NCBI RefSeq assembly: GCF_900604385.1
Contig: NZ_LR027382.1
Span: forward strand, 868,001 to 932,000
Origin: Alistipes megaguti
GTDB lineage: Bacteria; Bacteroidota; Bacteroidia; Bacteroidales; Rikenellaceae
Direction: 5' to 3'
DNA length: 64,000 bases
Below, piece after piece: positions 62,081 through 64,000 of the stretch; position 1 is the stretch's first letter; the number at the start of each line of letters is the position of its first letter. The notes beneath the pieces were generated by a model. That model was not told the origin of the DNA, did no database searches, and saw only the letters and a program-made list of their open reading frames with translations. The position numbers and the translations under genes were made by a program.

Positions 62081-63406
62081 GTTGTCGGACAATTGGTATC
62101 CGAATCTCCTTCTTCGTTTCCTGACAATAACATCTTCTTCATACAGACCAGGAATCCGATCCATTCCGGCTGCTTTCAGCCGTTTCATGTCCTCGTCCAC
62201 TTTCCTGTCAGTCACTTTGGCGTAAAGCTGCGTGGTCTCAATACGCATATGCCCCATCATTTTGCCGACTGTCTCGATTGGAACACCCAATGAAAGGGTT
62301 ATATGGGTTCCGAAATTGTGTCGTGCCTTATGAAATGTAAGTTCAAATCCGTAAACTTCACCCAACTGGTGGGCGAGCATAATGAAATACGTACGACTAT
62401 ACAGATTGAAGACCTTGTCATCCTTTCTCTGTTCCCGATATTTCTCTATTATCTTCAACGGAATATCCAGCAATCGGACAGAAGACAGTGTTCCTGTTTT
62501 CTGGCGATGGATATGGATCCACCATGAACCGTCTTCAGATTGGGTAATATCATTTACCCTCAATTTTTTCAAATCCGTATAGGCAAGTCCGGTAAAAGTG
62601 GAGAAGATGAACATATCCCTTACAAACTGAAGCTGTGGCTTCTCGACAGGTGTTGTAAGCAGTGTCTTCAGATCTTCCAGCTTTAGATGACGACTTTTCC
62701 GTTTGGGCAGTTCAGGATGAAGGCGACAATACGGATCACGGCGGATTGTTCCCTGGCTGACAGCCCGCATGGTCATCTTCTTCAGCCTGTAAAGATGTTC
62801 ATGCACGCTCTTCGGGCTTAAATTCCTGTCCGTCCTGAGAAAAAGTTCAAAGTCATCGTAGAACACACGGTCAAGACTACGTAGCAATACATCCTCTACG
62901 CCGCGTTTTTCCTGCACGAAAGCCGAAAGGTGCTTATATGAACGTAAGTAGGAATCATAACTCTCCTTTATACGATCCACACCGATACGTTTCTTAAACT
63001 CCTCGTTATGCTCTCTGAAAAGAGCCAGCAGAGTTAGCGGTTTCTGACCGACTCCCATCACGGCATTCTTTACCTGCTCTGCCGTAATAAATCCCAGACT
63101 GTTCTTAATCCGCCTGTAATGCTCCTTGATTTCTTTGGTCAGATCATCAATAGCCCGGTTGACGGTAATGGCATTCTCACTGCGGCCGTCAGCCCGTCCT
63201 TTTTCAGGATTCCAGATGGCCGGATTGACGGATACTTTCGTTCCTATCTGTTCCCATTTGGCATCTATGCTTATCTTGCACAGCAACTGGCACGTTCCAT
63301 CCTTACGGACTTTGGTGCGGTTTATATAAAACAGTATCGCAAATGTACTGCGACGTTTGATTTCCATATTGTCAGTATTTCTTTTCATAATCCTATTTTT
63401 TGCCAT
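62063..63406 (-). CDS. Tyrosine site-specific recombinase 1
   Basis: 447 residues from ATG 63406 (a longer frame uses TTG). N-terminal arm-binding region, SAM-like core-binding domain, then a catalytic domain with HKARHNFGTHITLSLGVP, MGHMRIETTQLYAKV (nucleophile Tyr) and FSTFTGLAYTDLKKL in place of the usual TGLR box, so the first Arg is replaced, as reported for IntDOT. It would integrate and excise the ICE. Preceded by a second, similar enzyme. Confidence 0.9.
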   Translation of the reverse strand: MAKNRIMKRNTDNMEIKRRSTFAILFYINRTKVRKDGTCQLLCKISIDAKWEQIGTKVSVNPAIWNPEKGRADGRSENAITVNRAIDDLTKEIKEHYRRIKNSLGFITAEQVKNAVMGVGQKPLTLLALFREHNEEFKKRIGVDRIKESYDSYLRSYKHLSAFVQEKRGVEDVLLRSLDRVFYDDFELFLRTDRNLSPKSVHEHLYRLKKMTMRAVSQGTIRRDPYCRLHPELPKRKSRHLKLEDLKTLLTTPVEKPQLQFVRDMFIFSTFTGLAYTDLKKLRVNDITQSEDGSWWIHIHRQKTGTLSSVRLLDIPLKIIEKYREQRKDDKVFNLYSRTYFIMLAHQLGEVYGFELTFHKARHNFGTHITLSLGVPIETVGKMMGHMRIETTQLYAKVTDRKVDEDMKRLKAAGMDRIPGLYEEDVIVRKRRRRFGYQLSDNKETTL

Positions 63407-63408
63407 TG

Positions 63409-64000
63409 TCAAATAACTACAGAAAACCGCTCAGCAATTATTTTATCCAATGCTTTCGTATCTGTATCTATCTTATTGTCTGTCACCTTTGCGTAATGCT
63501 GTGTGGTCTCAATACGACTGTGCCCCAACATCTTGCTGACCGTTTCAAGCGGTACGCCATGGGAAAGTGTAATTTCTGTCGCATAGGTATGACGGGCTGC
63601 ATGGAAGACCAGCTTACGTCCTATACCGCAAATTTCGGCGATGCGTTTCAGATAACGATTCAATGAACTGTTGGAATACATGGGGAGAAGCTTTCCTTCA
63701 GGAGCCATATCGCGGTATTTTTCAATAATATGGAACGGCAGTTCCATAAGCGGTATTTCAAAATCTACACCGGTTTTCTTGCGAGAACTCCTGATCCACC
63801 AGGTACCATCTTCCGCGAGAGAAAGGTTTTCATTTGTCAGCAGACACATGTCGCTATAGGGAATACCCGTATAACAGGAAAACAGGAACATATCTCTCAC
63901 ATGATAAAGAATCTGATCATGGAGAGGTGTTGTCATAATCCTATTCAATTCTTCGGAGGTGAGATATTTCTGTTCCGGTTTCGGATGTACCGGTTCATAT
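63409..64000 (-). CDS. Tyrosine site-specific recombinase 2, N-terminus beyond right edge
   Basis: About 197 residues seen, frame open through position 64000 (upstream codons read YEPVHPKPEQKYLTSEELNRI). Catalytic HAARHTYATEITLSHGVPLETVSKMLGHSRIETTQHYAKV with Tyr; FSCYTGIPYSDM lacks the first Arg as well. Its stop is 2 bases before the ATG of recombinase 1, so the two are one operon. Confidence 0.9.
   Translation of the reverse strand, partial: YEPVHPKPEQKYLTSEELNRIMTTPLHDQILYHVRDMFLFSCYTGIPYSDMCLLTNENLSLAEDGTWWIRSSRKKTGVDFEIPLMELPFHIIEKYRDMAPEGKLLPMYSNSSLNRYLKRIAEICGIGRKLVFHAARHTYATEITLSHGVPLETVSKMLGHSRIETTQHYAKVTDNKIDTDTKALDKIIAERFSVVI

Noticed and set aside
1..64000. tRNA, rRNA or attachment-site direct repeats
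   Set aside because: None could be recognised by eye; the right end of the ICE lies outside the window, so no att pair can be compared.

Overview
The window looks like part of a Bacteroides-type (Bacteroidales) genome. Evidence: the promoter form TTTG-N19-TAnnTTTG upstream of the AraC gene (2399-2429), a complete CTnDOT-style tra/mob/rte gene set, PRTRC genes, Bacteroidales-type integrases and outer-membrane proteins. Most of it (about 3.36 kb to the right edge) is a large integrative conjugative element (ICE, conjugative transposon). Its backbone is relatively GC-rich, with long runs of same-strand genes. AT-rich cargo or flanking DNA lies at 1-3.3 kb, 17.4-23.2 kb and 44.5-46.2 kb.

Layout. 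1-3312: an RND efflux pump and adaptor (minus strand), divergent from an AraC-type regulator. 3366-15435: a plus-strand accessory module with a 1000-residue N6-adenine methyltransferase/helicase fusion and about fourteen small, mostly acidic proteins, one ArdA-like and one with a J domain. 15674-17378: an IS. 17383-23153: a cargo pair made of an outer-membrane barrel protein and a TPR/HTH membrane regulator; the regulator is split by a second IS (20810-22238) with a visible ATAT duplication. 23280-34512: the minus-strand tra operon traE to traQ plus a lysozyme, i.e. the type IV secretion apparatus. 36398-38468: traA/B/D. 38469-39100: a repeat- and palindrome-rich gap that probably holds oriT and partition sites. 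39101-42881: mobA, mobB (relaxase) and mobC (coupling protein). 43101-44442: small accessory genes. 44497-46103: an AbiE-type toxin-antitoxin pair. 46856-51127: a DUF4099/DUF3945 protein and topoisomerase III. 52155-56013: the PRTRC cassette (E, C, F, B, ThiF). 56505-60158: rteA and rteB. 61100-62037: three Xis-like HTH proteins. 62063-64000: two tandem tyrosine recombinases, the second running off the window.

How it works together: integrases and Xis-like proteins would move the element, and RteA/RteB would control excision and transfer. MobA/B would nick and pilot the DNA, MobC would couple it to the pore, and TraE-TraO would build the pore. TraP, TopB and PRTRC probably support DNA processing or maintenance. 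The methylase fusion, acidic proteins and AbiE may protect the element in new hosts.

The most striking unexplained signal is a family of six (possibly seven) structured elements of about 160-180 nt. All are on the plus strand, each a few tens of bases upstream of a start codon. Their outer stems differ in sequence but keep pairing, while an inner core containing ATCATCCTCGC is conserved. No tRNA, rRNA or CRISPR array was seen. All functions rest on reading the sequence; no database search was possible.
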